This document shows positions 1 through 7,727 of a stretch of 39,589 nucleotides of DNA, in pieces. Location: positions 1 to 39,589 of the forward strand of contig CAITHY010000074.1 of NCBI GenBank assembly GCA_903892315.1. Reading direction: 5' to 3'. This DNA comes from an uncultured beta proteobacterium (GTDB lineage: Bacteria > Pseudomonadota > Gammaproteobacteria > Burkholderiales > Burkholderiaceae). Both the position numbers and the translations under genes were made by a program. Each line of letters opens with the position of its first letter. Within the stretch, counting starts at the first letter, position 1. The notes below the pieces were generated by a model. The model made no database searches. It saw only the letters and a program-made list of their open reading frames with translations, and had not been told where the DNA came from.

Positions 1-1
1 A

Positions 2-424
2 GAAACCGGCTTATCTAAGCTTGAAGAGAGCCTTAAGCTAACACCCGAACAAAGTAAGGCTTGGGCTAATTTTTCAAGCAAGGTAAGACTCTATGCCAGT
101 GATGTTGCCAAAGAGAGGGCCAGATTAAACAACGAAACTCCGACCACTGTTGATGGAGTGAAATATCTCAGCCAATCTGCTGAAGATGCCAAAAATCGAT
201 ATACCAGCCTCAAAGAAGTTGATGAAGCCGCTAAACCACTTTACAAATTATTGAGCGCTGAGCAAAAGGCACTCTTTGATAGCAAGGTGCCAACTTTTAT
301 TAATGCAAGCCCAAAAAGGTTGACTCCCAGCCAACCGCAGTACAACTTGCCTGATCTTGGCGGCTCACCACAGCCCAACCAAAACTCTGGGTCAGGGACT
401 TTGCCTGGATATATTCATCAATAA
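2..424 (+). CDS. Spy/CpxP-like LTXXQ-motif periplasmic protein, 5' end cut off
   Basis: The reading frame is open from base 2 to the TAA at 422-424, so the gene starts left of the window and 140 codons are visible. An internal ATG-like start at 158 is not needed. Two LTXXQ-type helices are visible: LTPEQSKAW near the window edge and LSAEQKALF in the second half, separated by a charged helical stretch. This is the hallmark of Spy/CpxP-like proteins, which are periplasmic helical chaperones or envelope-stress sensors. The C-terminal ~40 residues are rich in Pro, Gln, Asn, Ser and Gly and look disordered. The next gene starts directly after the stop codon, so the two are probably co-transcribed. 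The signal peptide cannot be seen. The family call is fairly sure; the exact role is not. Confidence 0.7.
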   Translation, partial: ETGLSKLEESLKLTPEQSKAWANFSSKVRLYASDVAKERARLNNETPTTVDGVKYLSQSAEDAKNRYTSLKEVDEAAKPLYKLLSAEQKALFDSKVPTFINASPKRLTPSQPQYNLPDLGGSPQPNQNSGSGTLPGYIHQ

Positions 425-727
425 ATGCGTAACCCCAACAATCTAAGTGGTCATATTCTACCGACTTCAGGCGCAATGCTGGGGGTATGTATGACCGTTA
501 TCAGCATTGTCAAACTAACCCAGATCAATAGAGGAATGGCTTACTGGGTTGATGATCTCTTGGCTGTCGATGCTCTCATCTTTCTAGCAAGCTCCATCTT
601 TTCATACTTATCTATTCGAAGTAATTCCAAGAAAATCTACTTTGAAGATATTGCTGATAAGGTTTTCATGTTGGCATTACTCTGCATGGGAACCGCAGTT
701 ATTTTGCTCACTCTTGAAATTGTGTAG
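425..727 (+). CDS. Small membrane protein of unknown function
   Basis: A 100-residue ORF whose ATG abuts the TAA of the preceding gene (TAAATG), suggesting translational coupling. Three hydrophobic segments are visible, at about residues 12-30, 44-64 and 80-99, with basic residues (RSNSKK) between the second and third, so it is probably a three-pass inner-membrane protein. I recognise no family. The last codons (GTG TAG) lie inside a degenerate copy of the hairpin repeat found elsewhere in the window, so the C-terminus, ending right after the third helix, may have been set by that repeat. Confidence 0.6.
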   Translation: MRNPNNLSGHILPTSGAMLGVCMTVISIVKLTQINRGMAYWVDDLLAVDALIFLASSIFSYLSIRSNSKKIYFEDIADKVFMLALLCMGTAVILLTLEIV

Positions 728-780
728 TGTCTACCTAAACATTTTTATATTCTCACAAGCGTTACTTAAAGTGGCGCTTA
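721..780. repeat. Degenerate copy of the paired-hairpin repeat
   Basis: It contains a remnant of hairpin A (GTAG-tgt-CTAC, 724-734) and a copy of hairpin B (758-778, AGCGTTACT-taa-AGTGGCGCT, still pairing through G-T wobbles). The same two hairpins in the same order occur at 2936, 32770 and 39347. It lies between two convergent genes and could also act as a bidirectional terminator. Confidence 0.65.
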
Positions 781-793
781 CAAAATATGAAAA

Positions 794-1828
794 TTAGTCT
801 TTTACTGGTGAAGTAGCGCGATACTGACCCTGAAAGGCCAGCATCCAACCAGGATACTCAGGATTCAAGGCGCTGACTTCATCCAAGGACTTGAGCTCAT
901 CCTCTGTCAGGGCTAGCTTGCCAGCAGCAATATTGTCTTTTAATTGCTCTAATTTGCGAGCGCCAATAATGATGCTTGAAACAGGCTTCTTAGACAAAAT
1001 CCAAGCCAGAGCCACTTGGGCAACTGATACGCCATGCGCTTTAGCAATTGGTGTCATTGCATCAATACAAATAAATGCCTTGTCTTTATTAATGGGTGGG
1101 AAATCAAAGCTAGAACGTCTTGCACCGTCCGGATTCGTTGTATCACGATTGAATTTTCCAGAGAGATAACCACCAGCCAAAGGACTCCAAACCATGAGCC
1201 CTAGCTTTTGATCCTGCACCAGAGGAAATATCTCGCGCTCTAAATCTCTGCCAGCAATAGAGTAGTAAGACTGCACACTTGCAAACTCAGCATAACCCTT
1301 TTGACGAGAAATGCCGATTGCCTTCATTACTTGCCATGCAGCCATATTACACAAACCGATATAGCGAATCTTACCCATTCGAACTAAATCATTTAACGCA
1401 GATAAGGACTCCTCAAATGGTGTTAGAGGATCAAAGCCATGCACTTGGTAAAGATCAATATGATCTAACTGAAGGCGCTTTAAACTCGCATCAACTTCAT
1501 TAAATATATGAAAGCGGGACTGCCCTCTTCCGTTAGGAGTTTCGTCCATGATCCCAGTAGATTTCGTCGCAATCACCAACTGATCTCGTGGCAAGCCACA
1601 ATCTTTAATTGCTTGGCCTAGCAAGGCTTCGGATTGACCCATCGAATAGACATTAGCAGTATCGATAAAATTAATTCCGCTATCAAATGAAGTCTTTACC
1701 AGCTCATTTACAGCAGACTGCTGTAGGCCACCCATCACCTCCCAAAATCCTTGCGCACCAAAAGTCATCGTGCCTAAGCAGAGCTCAGAAACATAAAGCC
1801 CTGTATTGCCCAATAAACGATATTTCAT
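794..1828 (-). CDS. Aldo/keto reductase
   Basis: A 344-residue NADPH-dependent aldo/keto reductase of the YghZ/Tas-like type. The start is the ATG at 1826-1828 (MKYRLLGNTG), 7 nt after an AGGAGC ribosome binding site. The longer open frame up to 1951 is only an upstream extension. TIM-barrel landmarks are present: the N-terminal LGNTGLYVSELCLGTMTFG, the catalytic Asp and Tyr in DTANVYSMGQSE, Lys in ATKSTG, His in YQVHGFDP, and the C-terminal coenzyme-binding SSIIIGARKLEQLKDN. Such cytosolic enzymes reduce aldehydes and ketones; the substrate cannot be told from sequence. It is divergent from the glutathione transferase gene, about 90 bp away, so the two may share a promoter region. Confidence 0.9.
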   Translation of the reverse strand: MKYRLLGNTGLYVSELCLGTMTFGAQGFWEVMGGLQQSAVNELVKTSFDSGINFIDTANVYSMGQSEALLGQAIKDCGLPRDQLVIATKSTGIMDETPNGRGQSRFHIFNEVDASLKRLQLDHIDLYQVHGFDPLTPFEESLSALNDLVRMGKIRYIGLCNMAAWQVMKAIGISRQKGYAEFASVQSYYSIAGRDLEREIFPLVQDQKLGLMVWSPLAGGYLSGKFNRDTTNPDGARRSSFDFPPINKDKAFICIDAMTPIAKAHGVSVAQVALAWILSKKPVSSIIIGARKLEQLKDNIAAGKLALTEDELKSLDEVSALNPEYPGWMLAFQGQYRATSPVKD

Positions 1829-1919
1829 GAAAGCTCCTAAAAAACTATTAAGCAAGTTTGATGCAAACGATTTTAGAGTAGCTAGATTAAACTTGCAGAT
1901 TACTGAATAAGGCAGAAAA

Positions 1920-2774
1920 ATGACTGATACAACTGAGTACACACCACCCAAAGTCTGGACTTGGGAAAAGCCAAATGGTGGTCAATTTGCAAACGTCAAT
2001 CGACCGACAGCCGGCTCACGAGAAGAAAAAGAGTTACCCATTGGTCGCCATCCTCTACAGTTGTATTCCATGGGTACACCAAATGGTGTCAAAGTAACCA
2101 TCATGCTTGAAGAGCTTCTTGCCCTTGGCCACGTTGGCGCTGAATATGACGCCTGGTTAATCAAAATTGGAGAAGGTGATCAATTCGGCTCAGATTTTGT
2201 AAAAATCAATCCAAACTCAAAGATTCCTGCGCTACTTGATCACAGTGCATCTCCACCTATTCGTGTTTTTGAATCTGGCTCGATTTTGCTTTATCTTGCC
2301 GAAAAATTTGATGCTTTTCTGCCCAAAGATATTACCACTCGCACTGAAACAATGAATTGGCTTTTCTGGCAAATGGGTAGTGCACCTTACTTAGGTGGAG
2401 GCTTTGGACATTTCTATGCCTATGCCCCTTACAAAATGGAATACCCCATTGACCGATTTGCGATGGAAACTAAGCGTCAACTTGATGTTCTTGATCAACG
2501 TTTATCTCAAAATGAATATCTTGCTGGCAAGGAATACACGATCGCAGATATTGCTGTTTTTCCTTGGTATGGTGCCCTTGTTAAAGGATGGCTTTATGGA
2601 GCTGCAGAATTCCTCAGCGTACACGAATATGTGAACGTTCAGCGATGGGCTGATAGAATTCTTGAGCGCCCTGCCGTAAAACGAGGTCGTATTGTTAACC
2701 GCACTTGGGGTGAACCTTCTGAGCAGCTGCTTGAACGACATTACTCAAGCGATTTCGATACCAAATCAGTTTAA
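1920..2774 (+). CDS. yghU: Glutathione S-transferase family protein, YghU type
   Basis: A 284-residue protein matching the length and layout of YghU, a nu-class GST-like disulfide-bond oxidoreductase. The typical N-terminal extension (KVWTWEKPNGGQFANVNRP) is followed by a thioredoxin-fold domain starting at HPLQLYSMGTPNG, with the glutathione-contacting NPNSKIPALLDH and FESGSILLYLAEKF, and an all-helical C-terminal domain containing the N-capping box ADIAVFPWY. YghU enzymes bind glutathione and show disulfide reductase and peroxidase activity in the cytosol. AAGG about 8 nt upstream of the ATG can serve as ribosome binding site. The gene reads away from the aldo/keto reductase and towards tRNA-Cys; no other glutathione genes are nearby. 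Confidence 0.9.
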   Translation: MTDTTEYTPPKVWTWEKPNGGQFANVNRPTAGSREEKELPIGRHPLQLYSMGTPNGVKVTIMLEELLALGHVGAEYDAWLIKIGEGDQFGSDFVKINPNSKIPALLDHSASPPIRVFESGSILLYLAEKFDAFLPKDITTRTETMNWLFWQMGSAPYLGGGFGHFYAYAPYKMEYPIDRFAMETKRQLDVLDQRLSQNEYLAGKEYTIADIAVFPWYGALVKGWLYGAAEFLSVHEYVNVQRWADRILERPAVKRGRIVNRTWGEPSEQLLERHYSSDFDTKSV

Positions 2775-2827
2775 AGAGTTACCCATCTGATACTTACGGC
2801 AAACGCAAATAATCGATTGAAGTATAT

Positions 2828-2902
2828 GGCGGAATGGCAGAGTGGTTATGTGTGAGATTGCAAATCTCATTACCCTAGTTCGATTCTAGGCTTCCGCCTC
2901 CA
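2828..2902 (+). tRNA. tRNA-Cys (GCA)
   Basis: A complete cloverleaf with encoded CCA. Acceptor stem GGCGGAA/TTCCGCC, anticodon stem TGAGA/TCTCA with loop TTGCAAA (anticodon GCA), and T stem CCTAG/CTAGG around TTCGATT. The hairpin repeat starts 34 bp downstream. Confidence 0.96.
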
Positions 2903-2935
2903 CTACAGCCTGCAGATTTATTTGTACAGCAATAG

Positions 2936-2996
2936 AAACTGTGTAGTGTTGACTACACAGTTTCCTAATCTCACAAGCGTTACTTAAAGTAACGCT
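2936..2996. repeat. Paired-hairpin repeat, best copy
   Basis: Hairpin A is a perfect 12-bp inverted repeat (AAACTGTGTAGT-gttg-ACTACACAGTTT, 2936-2963). Hairpin B is a perfect 9-bp inverted repeat (AGCGTTACT-taa-AGTAACGCT, 2976-2996). They are followed by ~75 bp that reappear before the copy at 32902, and then by the TTATGAG element. Neither hairpin is followed by a T-run, so they are not ordinary intrinsic terminators. Confidence 0.85.
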
Positions 2997-3070
2997 CCGC
3001 TGACCAAACCTCACCATTTGCTTCCCTGACCTACTTTTTATTAGTTTTAGGGTATGTTTAGGTTCTCTGG

Positions 3071-3260
3071 TTATGAGAGCAGACATCCAAAGAAAACCAC
3101 TAGGATTTCAAGGGGTTACGTCTCCTAAAGATCGGTGTGTAGCGTTTTGTGTAGTGGATTTAGTGTAATTAGAAGAACCACTGATTCACTCTTTGGTTTT
3201 GAAAACCAAAGGAATTTTAGAACAACCGTTTAGCACTTCGTTGCTCCAAAGTACTTTTAA
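3071..3260. repeat. TTATGAG element, copy 1
   Basis: A ~190-bp non-coding element with three further copies, at 8213, 17034 and 32902. It starts at TTATGAG, then AGCAGACATCC, a GGTGTGTAG ... GTGTAGTG pair (3135-3157), a perfect inverted repeat CTTTGGTTTT-g-AAAACCAAAG (3191-3211), and the 3' motif GTTGCTCCAAAG. Its left flank is the hairpin repeat with its spacer. No conserved reading frame is visible. Confidence 0.85.
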
Positions 3261-3301
3261 GGAGTAAGCGGGTCATCCTAAAAAGATCTACCCTATTTGG
3301 T

Positions 3302-3322
3302 TATAGCACTTTAGTTCTAGTC
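3302..3322. promoter_or_regulatory. Box repeated on both sides of the OMP/two-component module
   Basis: The sequence TATAGCACTTTAGT followed by TCTAGTC is repeated nearly exactly at 6630-6650. The two copies bracket the barrel, kinase and regulator genes, here about 30 bp beyond the end of the barrel gene. It could be a response-regulator site or a boundary repeat; the role is not known. Confidence 0.4.
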
Positions 3323-3352
3323 ACCAATACCTGGCTATCACGCAGAGCTAGT

Positions 3353-4036
3353 TTAGAAGCTATATCCCACGCCGATAATGGCATCATTCCCGGAAGGTTG
3401 CCCTGCCGAATGAATGACGCAAGTGTACCCAAGGCATGGCGCTGAAGCCGATGTTGAAACAGATTGAAAGCTCACATACTTCCATTCTGCAAAACCATAA
3501 AAGTGGTTAGCGAAGATTTGTTTATATCCCAGACCTATAGAATAACCAGACAAGGTATCGCTAGCGGTAAGTGCGGCACTGGAAGCCACTCCCGTCATCT
3601 GCGCATAACCCAGTTTTGCATAAATTAATTGGTCCGAACTAAGCAGATATCCAGGAGTTATATAAAAATTTCTTCCATTCTTAAATTGCGTACCACCTGA
3701 AGAAGGGGGTAATCCGACAGGTGAGGTCACGGTAAAACTTGAAGAGGCAGAGGCACCAGGTGAAAAGTCTACGCCAAGACCAAGTACAAAATCCGAATTA
3801 ACATCCCAATAATGTCCAAGGCCTATCGAACCAACCACCGTCTTGAGATTTCCCAAGGAGGCATTCCCCACCACCGTACTACCGAGTGTTACGGTCTGGG
3901 TGGCATTTTGATTGACAACGCCATATCCTATACCAGCTTGAAGATAAGTTCCTGCAAAATGAGACTGAGCTAAAGCAATAGTTGCGGTACAAAAATACCC
4001 AATAACAATACATATCAAAATTTTAATTTTTATCAC
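3353..4036 (-). CDS. Outer-membrane beta-barrel protein (OmpA/OmpW-like porin fold)
   Basis: I start the gene at GTG 4034-4036, preceded by GAGG at 5 nt. This gives a clean signal peptide (MIKIKILICIVIGYFC...IALAQ, cleaved before SHFAG) and a 227-residue protein. An in-frame start at 4117 overlaps the kinase stop codon (ATGA) but would add 27 residues before the signal peptide. The mature part is a series of short amphipathic strands rich in Gly, Tyr and Ser (TYLQAGIGYG, IGLGHYWDV, GLGVDF, YSIGLGYKQIF, YGFAEWKYVSF) and ends in the outer-membrane signature GVGYSF with terminal Phe. It resembles small eight-stranded surface-antigen-like barrels. It is last in an operon with the kinase and regulator, so it may be their target or part of their sensing; that is inference. 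Confidence 0.75.
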   Translation of the reverse strand: MIKIKILICIVIGYFCTATIALAQSHFAGTYLQAGIGYGVVNQNATQTVTLGSTVVGNASLGNLKTVVGSIGLGHYWDVNSDFVLGLGVDFSPGASASSSFTVTSPVGLPPSSGGTQFKNGRNFYITPGYLLSSDQLIYAKLGYAQMTGVASSAALTASDTLSGYSIGLGYKQIFANHFYGFAEWKYVSFQSVSTSASAPCLGYTCVIHSAGQPSGNDAIIGVGYSF

Positions 4037-4113
4037 TTTTGCCTCGTTGTAGTTATAAAGTGGAAAACGGTTATAAAACATGCTCGGTAGCAATATATTA
4101 GTAATATTCTGTT

Positions 4114-5919
4114 TCAAAAATTGTGTTTGGCTATAAACGCAAGGATCTCTTTAGGCTCAATTGGCTTATGAAGTATATTAATATTTAAATCGTTAAATAT
4201 TTTAATATGCTCCGGGGAAGTATCGGCGGTGACTATGATTGCGGGGATATCCATATTAAATTCTTCTCGAATTTTTTGAATATAAGAAACCCCATTCCCA
4301 GCGCCAAGCCTGTAATCGCTTAATATGAAATCTATATGCGCTATTTCCCCTAAAGCTGCACTGAATTCCGCTTCGGATAATGGAAAGATGTGGACCGTAT
4401 ATCCTGAGGCAGCAAAAAAACTCCGATAAGCGTCTAGCAAAATTACATCATCTTCAATAATTGCCAGATGCTTTGAAGCCAAAAAGGGAGTGCTGCTTGA
4501 AGAAAAATGGCGGCTACCCCCTCCACCCGTTACCTCGTCAGCAAAATGGTGGGCTTGCTCGCCATCAGAATCTAATACAGGAAAGCGAGTCGTCAATTTG
4601 AAGCTTGTCCCCTTACCAACTTCAGTCTTCAATGAGAGCTCAGCGCCAATTAACCTCACCACTCTACTAACAATTGCAAGACCGAGACCAAGGCCATCAT
4701 GCATCGACCGCGTTTGCTTAACGCGATAAAACTCCTTATAGATCAAATCCAGATCTTCTGCAGGAATCCCCCAGCCAGTATCGCTTACCTTAATGACCAA
4801 TTGTTTTGAGATTTCTAAAAAATCCACATCTACATTGCCGGATTCTGTGTACTGAAGAGCGTTTGATATCAGATTTATCAACACTTGATTTAGTAAAGAC
4901 TTATCGCCAATAATGTTCAGATTCTGGCCTTTGAAGCTTAACTCCAAATTCTTTGCGACTGCAACTGGTTGCAACACCCCCTCAATATCCCGTACCAATG
5001 CCCCGATATTGAATGGCTCATGTTTAACTAAAACACTTTGAGCGTCAAGTTTGCTAATGTCTAAGAGCGTATTAAACATTTTATTTAATTGCTTAGCACT
5101 AAAAGTCAGCTTCTTAAGAATGCCTTGCTTCTCTTTCTCCTCAATACCTACATCGTTAATTAACTCAAGAAAAATATTAATCGATTGCATGGGCTGACGA
5201 AGGTCATGACTTGCAGTGGCTATAAAGTCTGACTTAGCAATATTGGCAGCAGTTGAAGCATCTTTTTCAACCGTTAGCTCACTCACCAGCATTTCAATTT
5301 TGAATCTTAGAATTAGATTTTTTTCCCATGACTTTGAAAATAACAAGCCCATTTTCAAGGAATAAAAGAAGAACAAGGCCGAACCAACCTCAAGCGGCCA
5401 ATCTGCGCCAGGGTTTGGCAGGGTAATGAAGAAAATAACCAAAAATACATGCAAGGGAATAGTAAGCGAGAGTAATGTGCTCCAATTAATACAATTTCCA
5501 TAAATATTTATAAAAATAAATATCAAAGTAATGCTGTAGAGCAGAAAATATTTCTCTAGCGAGTATGTTGGGATTAGTAGCAACCAAGCCAAACCCCAGT
5601 AAGCTGATGAAATACCTATTGCCCAATTGAGTTTATGAATGCCTTTTTGAAAATCACCGTTTGGATTAACAGCAAGGATGAGAAAGACTCTAATGCCCAA
5701 AAATAAATAGGCAACACCAATCCACAAATAAAATCTATTAGCCCCGGCTGAAGATGCAAAAATTGGAATGCACAGTAGCGGCGCTAAAAATCCAGGAATA
5801 ATGCTTTCTTTTCCGGCCTTTAAGATATGCGCTAATTTTTCAGAGGCCAATTTATCAGCCTGATTTTGATCAAGGCCAATTTCTTTCGGTAGAAAAAATC
5901 TGGGAAAATTAAATTGCAT
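4114..5919 (-). CDS. Hybrid sensor histidine kinase with C-terminal receiver domain
   Basis: A 601-residue membrane kinase. The N-terminal ~195 residues form about six membrane segments and no sizeable periplasmic domain, so the signal is probably sensed in or at the membrane. A HisKA dimerisation domain follows, with H238 in ATASHDLRQP, then an HATPase domain with an N box (NLISNALQYT), D380 in DTGWG and a GLGLGLAIV box. After a Gly/Ser linker at ~464-478, a receiver domain (485-600) carries D535 (LSDYRLG) and K585 (HKPIEP). The layout fits a kinase whose own receiver gates phosphotransfer. It overlaps the response-regulator stop by one base (TAATG) and ends overlapping the longest barrel-protein frame. 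The ligand is unknown. Confidence 0.92.
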   Translation of the reverse strand: MQFNFPRFFLPKEIGLDQNQADKLASEKLAHILKAGKESIIPGFLAPLLCIPIFASSAGANRFYLWIGVAYLFLGIRVFLILAVNPNGDFQKGIHKLNWAIGISSAYWGLAWLLLIPTYSLEKYFLLYSITLIFIFINIYGNCINWSTLLSLTIPLHVFLVIFFITLPNPGADWPLEVGSALFFFYSLKMGLLFSKSWEKNLILRFKIEMLVSELTVEKDASTAANIAKSDFIATASHDLRQPMQSINIFLELINDVGIEEKEKQGILKKLTFSAKQLNKMFNTLLDISKLDAQSVLVKHEPFNIGALVRDIEGVLQPVAVAKNLELSFKGQNLNIIGDKSLLNQVLINLISNALQYTESGNVDVDFLEISKQLVIKVSDTGWGIPAEDLDLIYKEFYRVKQTRSMHDGLGLGLAIVSRVVRLIGAELSLKTEVGKGTSFKLTTRFPVLDSDGEQAHHFADEVTGGGGSRHFSSSSTPFLASKHLAIIEDDVILLDAYRSFFAASGYTVHIFPLSEAEFSAALGEIAHIDFILSDYRLGAGNGVSYIQKIREEFNMDIPAIIVTADTSPEHIKIFNDLNINILHKPIEPKEILAFIAKHNF

Positions 5920-6506
5920 TAAATTAGATTGAGTTGCTTGGCCCTATTAATTGCCTGAGTTCGATTGGTTACTTTTAGCTCTTTGAAAATTGCGCCAATA
6001 TGAATTTTGACGGTTTGCTCCTTAATGCCTAGCCGGTATGCAATCATTTTATTTGCATCCCCATCCGCAAGATACTTCATTATTTCAAGCTGTCTAGCTG
6101 TTAACTGATGCTTTATAGGCTCTTGCAAGTAAGCAGACATCAATAGATGAATCTGCCTGTAGATGTACTCAACATCATTGTTTTTTGAAATAAAAACCTG
6201 ACAGCCCTCATTTATATATTGGCTGGCCCATAGCTGCTCATCCATTCCAGAAATAGCCGCAATAGCAACGACATCCTCAATCTCCTTAAACTGCCTTATT
6301 CCCGAAAGACAATCCTTTGAATCTGGAACGCTTAGATCAAGCAATACTACCCAGAAATTGTTTGCCGTCTCTATTAACTTAATACCATCCGAAATATTTC
6401 CGGAGCTGAAGACTTCAAGATGATGACTGCTAAATTTTCTAGATAAGTATTGATGCAAAGCATCTCGGTAAACCGGGTGATCATCTACGATGAGCAATGA
6501 AACCAT
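5919..6506 (-). CDS. NarL/FixJ-family response regulator
   Basis: A 195-residue regulator with an N-terminal receiver domain (acidic pair DD at 8-9, phospho-acceptor D57 in LLDLS, K in ISKNN) and a C-terminal LuxR-type helix-turn-helix at about 135-190 (LTARQLEIMKYLADG, IKEQTVKIHIGAIFKELKV). It is the first gene of the minus-strand module regulator-kinase-barrel and presumably receives phosphate from the hybrid kinase. The kinase gene starts within its stop codon. A repeated box at 6630-6650, about 125 bp upstream of the start, is a candidate site for autoregulation. The start at ATG 6504-6506 has a poor ribosome binding site but gives the correct receiver N-terminus. Confidence 0.92.
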   Translation of the reverse strand: MVSLLIVDDHPVYRDALHQYLSRKFSSHHLEVFSSGNISDGIKLIETANNFWVVLLDLSVPDSKDCLSGIRQFKEIEDVVAIAAISGMDEQLWASQYINEGCQVFISKNNDVEYIYRQIHLLMSAYLQEPIKHQLTARQLEIMKYLADGDANKMIAYRLGIKEQTVKIHIGAIFKELKVTNRTQAINRAKQLNLI

Positions 6507-6629
6507 TGGGTAATTTATATTTATGTGAATGCTAGACCTAATTCAATTATGCAGTTAATACTTATGCTAGCTGCCGACTCAAATATTGTGCACTGCACAT
6601 GAATTCTCAATCATTCTTATCCAAGCAGG

Positions 6630-6650
6630 TATAGCACTTTAGTACTAGAC
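6630..6650. promoter_or_regulatory. Candidate operator upstream of the response-regulator gene
   Basis: TATAGCACTTTAGT followed by ACTAGAC, containing the palindrome TAGTACTA. It matches the box at 3302 at all but a few positions. NarL-family regulators bind short inverted half-sites, so autoregulation is plausible but not shown. Confidence 0.4.
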
Positions 6651-6960
6651 TCAATAAAGTAATCCTAGCATCGATTAAGCCTAATTAGGACTGTAAAGCA
6701 GCAAAACCCAATGAGATTGAAAGCATATTGATCTTATAAAACCTCAAAATCGTTGTTAGCGTCGAAATATAAGTCCTTTAAGCACTAGGATTCAAAAATA
6801 ATAATCCATGCACCATTAACGGGCGCAAGCTAATATCCCAAGACTATTTTCACGCACTGATAAGAGTTGACTTTAGTGTTTGCACATACGGCGCAATAAC
6901 GATTACGCAATAGATCTCGTTCATCCCAAGCTCAGGGATCATGGATAAAGAGGATGAGCA

Positions 6961-6986
6961 AAAAAAGACCACCTCGAAGGGTGGTC
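6961..6986 (-). terminator. Intrinsic terminator without an obvious gene
   Basis: On the minus strand, GACCACC-cttcga-GGTGGTC followed by a run of T. No minus-strand protein gene lies directly upstream (to the right), so it may belong to a lost gene or to an unrecognised RNA. Confidence 0.55.
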
Positions 6987-7175
6987 ATCAATATTCAAAA
7001 TAACTGTCATGGAGATTTTGAATAACTACTGCACCTTATTTATAACATTAAATATTTACAAAATTGTTGGCTTTTATTAAGAAATTGCGCTCGTTAGAGC
7101 TAAAGTACTAGTCCGTCAATAATGTCTTTAGAGCTAAAGTTTCATATCAAAATCATTCGACACTTTCTACGATAG

Positions 7176-7385
7176 GTGATGACTTACTCAATAGGAAAGA
7201 TTGTCAGCAATGAAAAATCAGCATATTTCAACCCAAGACAAAAAGATTTACGAATATTGAATCATCCCCGCATTCATGAGCTCACTCGCATTATTGATTT
7301 ATCCATTGATCCAAAAGACTCCAAACAAATGGGTTTAGTCGATTCAAGTGAGGTCGATCAAATCAACTTGGCTGTGCCAGCTTAA
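7176..7385 (+). CDS. Doubtful short ORF, possible gene remnant
   Basis: 69 codons from GTG 7176 (ATG at 7179). The translation (SIGKIVSNEKSAYF, RILNHPRIHELTRI) matches nothing I recognise, has no signal peptide or membrane segment, and has only weak ribosome-binding sequence. It sits in decayed-looking DNA just downstream of the repeated TTAGAGCTAAAGT words. It may be a small expressed protein or chance. Confidence 0.2.
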   Translation: MMTYSIGKIVSNEKSAYFNPRQKDLRILNHPRIHELTRIIDLSIDPKDSKQMGLVDSSEVDQINLAVPA

Positions 7386-7694
7386 TTCGTATCATCAAAC
7401 TTACGCCAGACCAAATTCAAAGCTGCGCAAAGATGGTTAATTTAAATAGAGAGAATAATTAGTCCATCACGACAGGATCGATTTCGTACATCCATTATGG
7501 GCAAGGAGCTGGTGTTGCGGCTAAGTCGATGCCCATCACCACTAACATTAATTCAATGATGGCTTAGGCTTTACTCAACCTCTCCCATCGTCTATAGCCC
7601 CATACCAGTTTCTTTGTGCATTAATTACCTTTTTCTATTCTGATCATTATCTAGCTTACTCTTTATAAACTAATCATAAGTTACAAAAGACAAA

Positions 7695-7718
7695 ACCCCC
7701 ACCATTGCTGATGAGGGT
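7695..7718 (-). terminator. Terminator of the intron-containing tRNA-Ile2 gene
   Basis: On the minus strand, ACCCTCATCA-gcaa-TGGTGGGGGT followed by TTTT. It is the same terminator as after the intact tRNA at 39416-39441; the changed bases still pair through G-U. Confidence 0.75.
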
Positions 7719-7727
7719 CTGCTTTTC

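Larger units (their letters stand above)
6507..7694. other. Gene-poor stretch of about 1.2 kb
   Basis: Apart from the box at 6630, the orphan terminator at 6961, a 13-bp direct repeat (TTAGAGCTAAAGT at 7094-7106 and 7128-7140, each part of a TTTAG-ag-CTAAA type palindrome) and a doubtful ORF at 7176-7385, I see no gene. The sequence is AT-rich with many stop codons in all frames and may be decayed DNA at a module boundary. Confidence 0.5.

Noticed and set aside
794..1951. Longer start for the aldo/keto reductase
   Set aside because: The first 41 codons are hydrophobic and unlike the family, whereas ATG 1828 has a good ribosome binding site and begins at the normal family N-terminus.
2886..3086. 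66-codon minus-strand ORF over the tRNA-Cys 3' end
   Set aside because: It overlaps the tRNA and both hairpins of the repeat and has no ribosome binding site or recognisable content.
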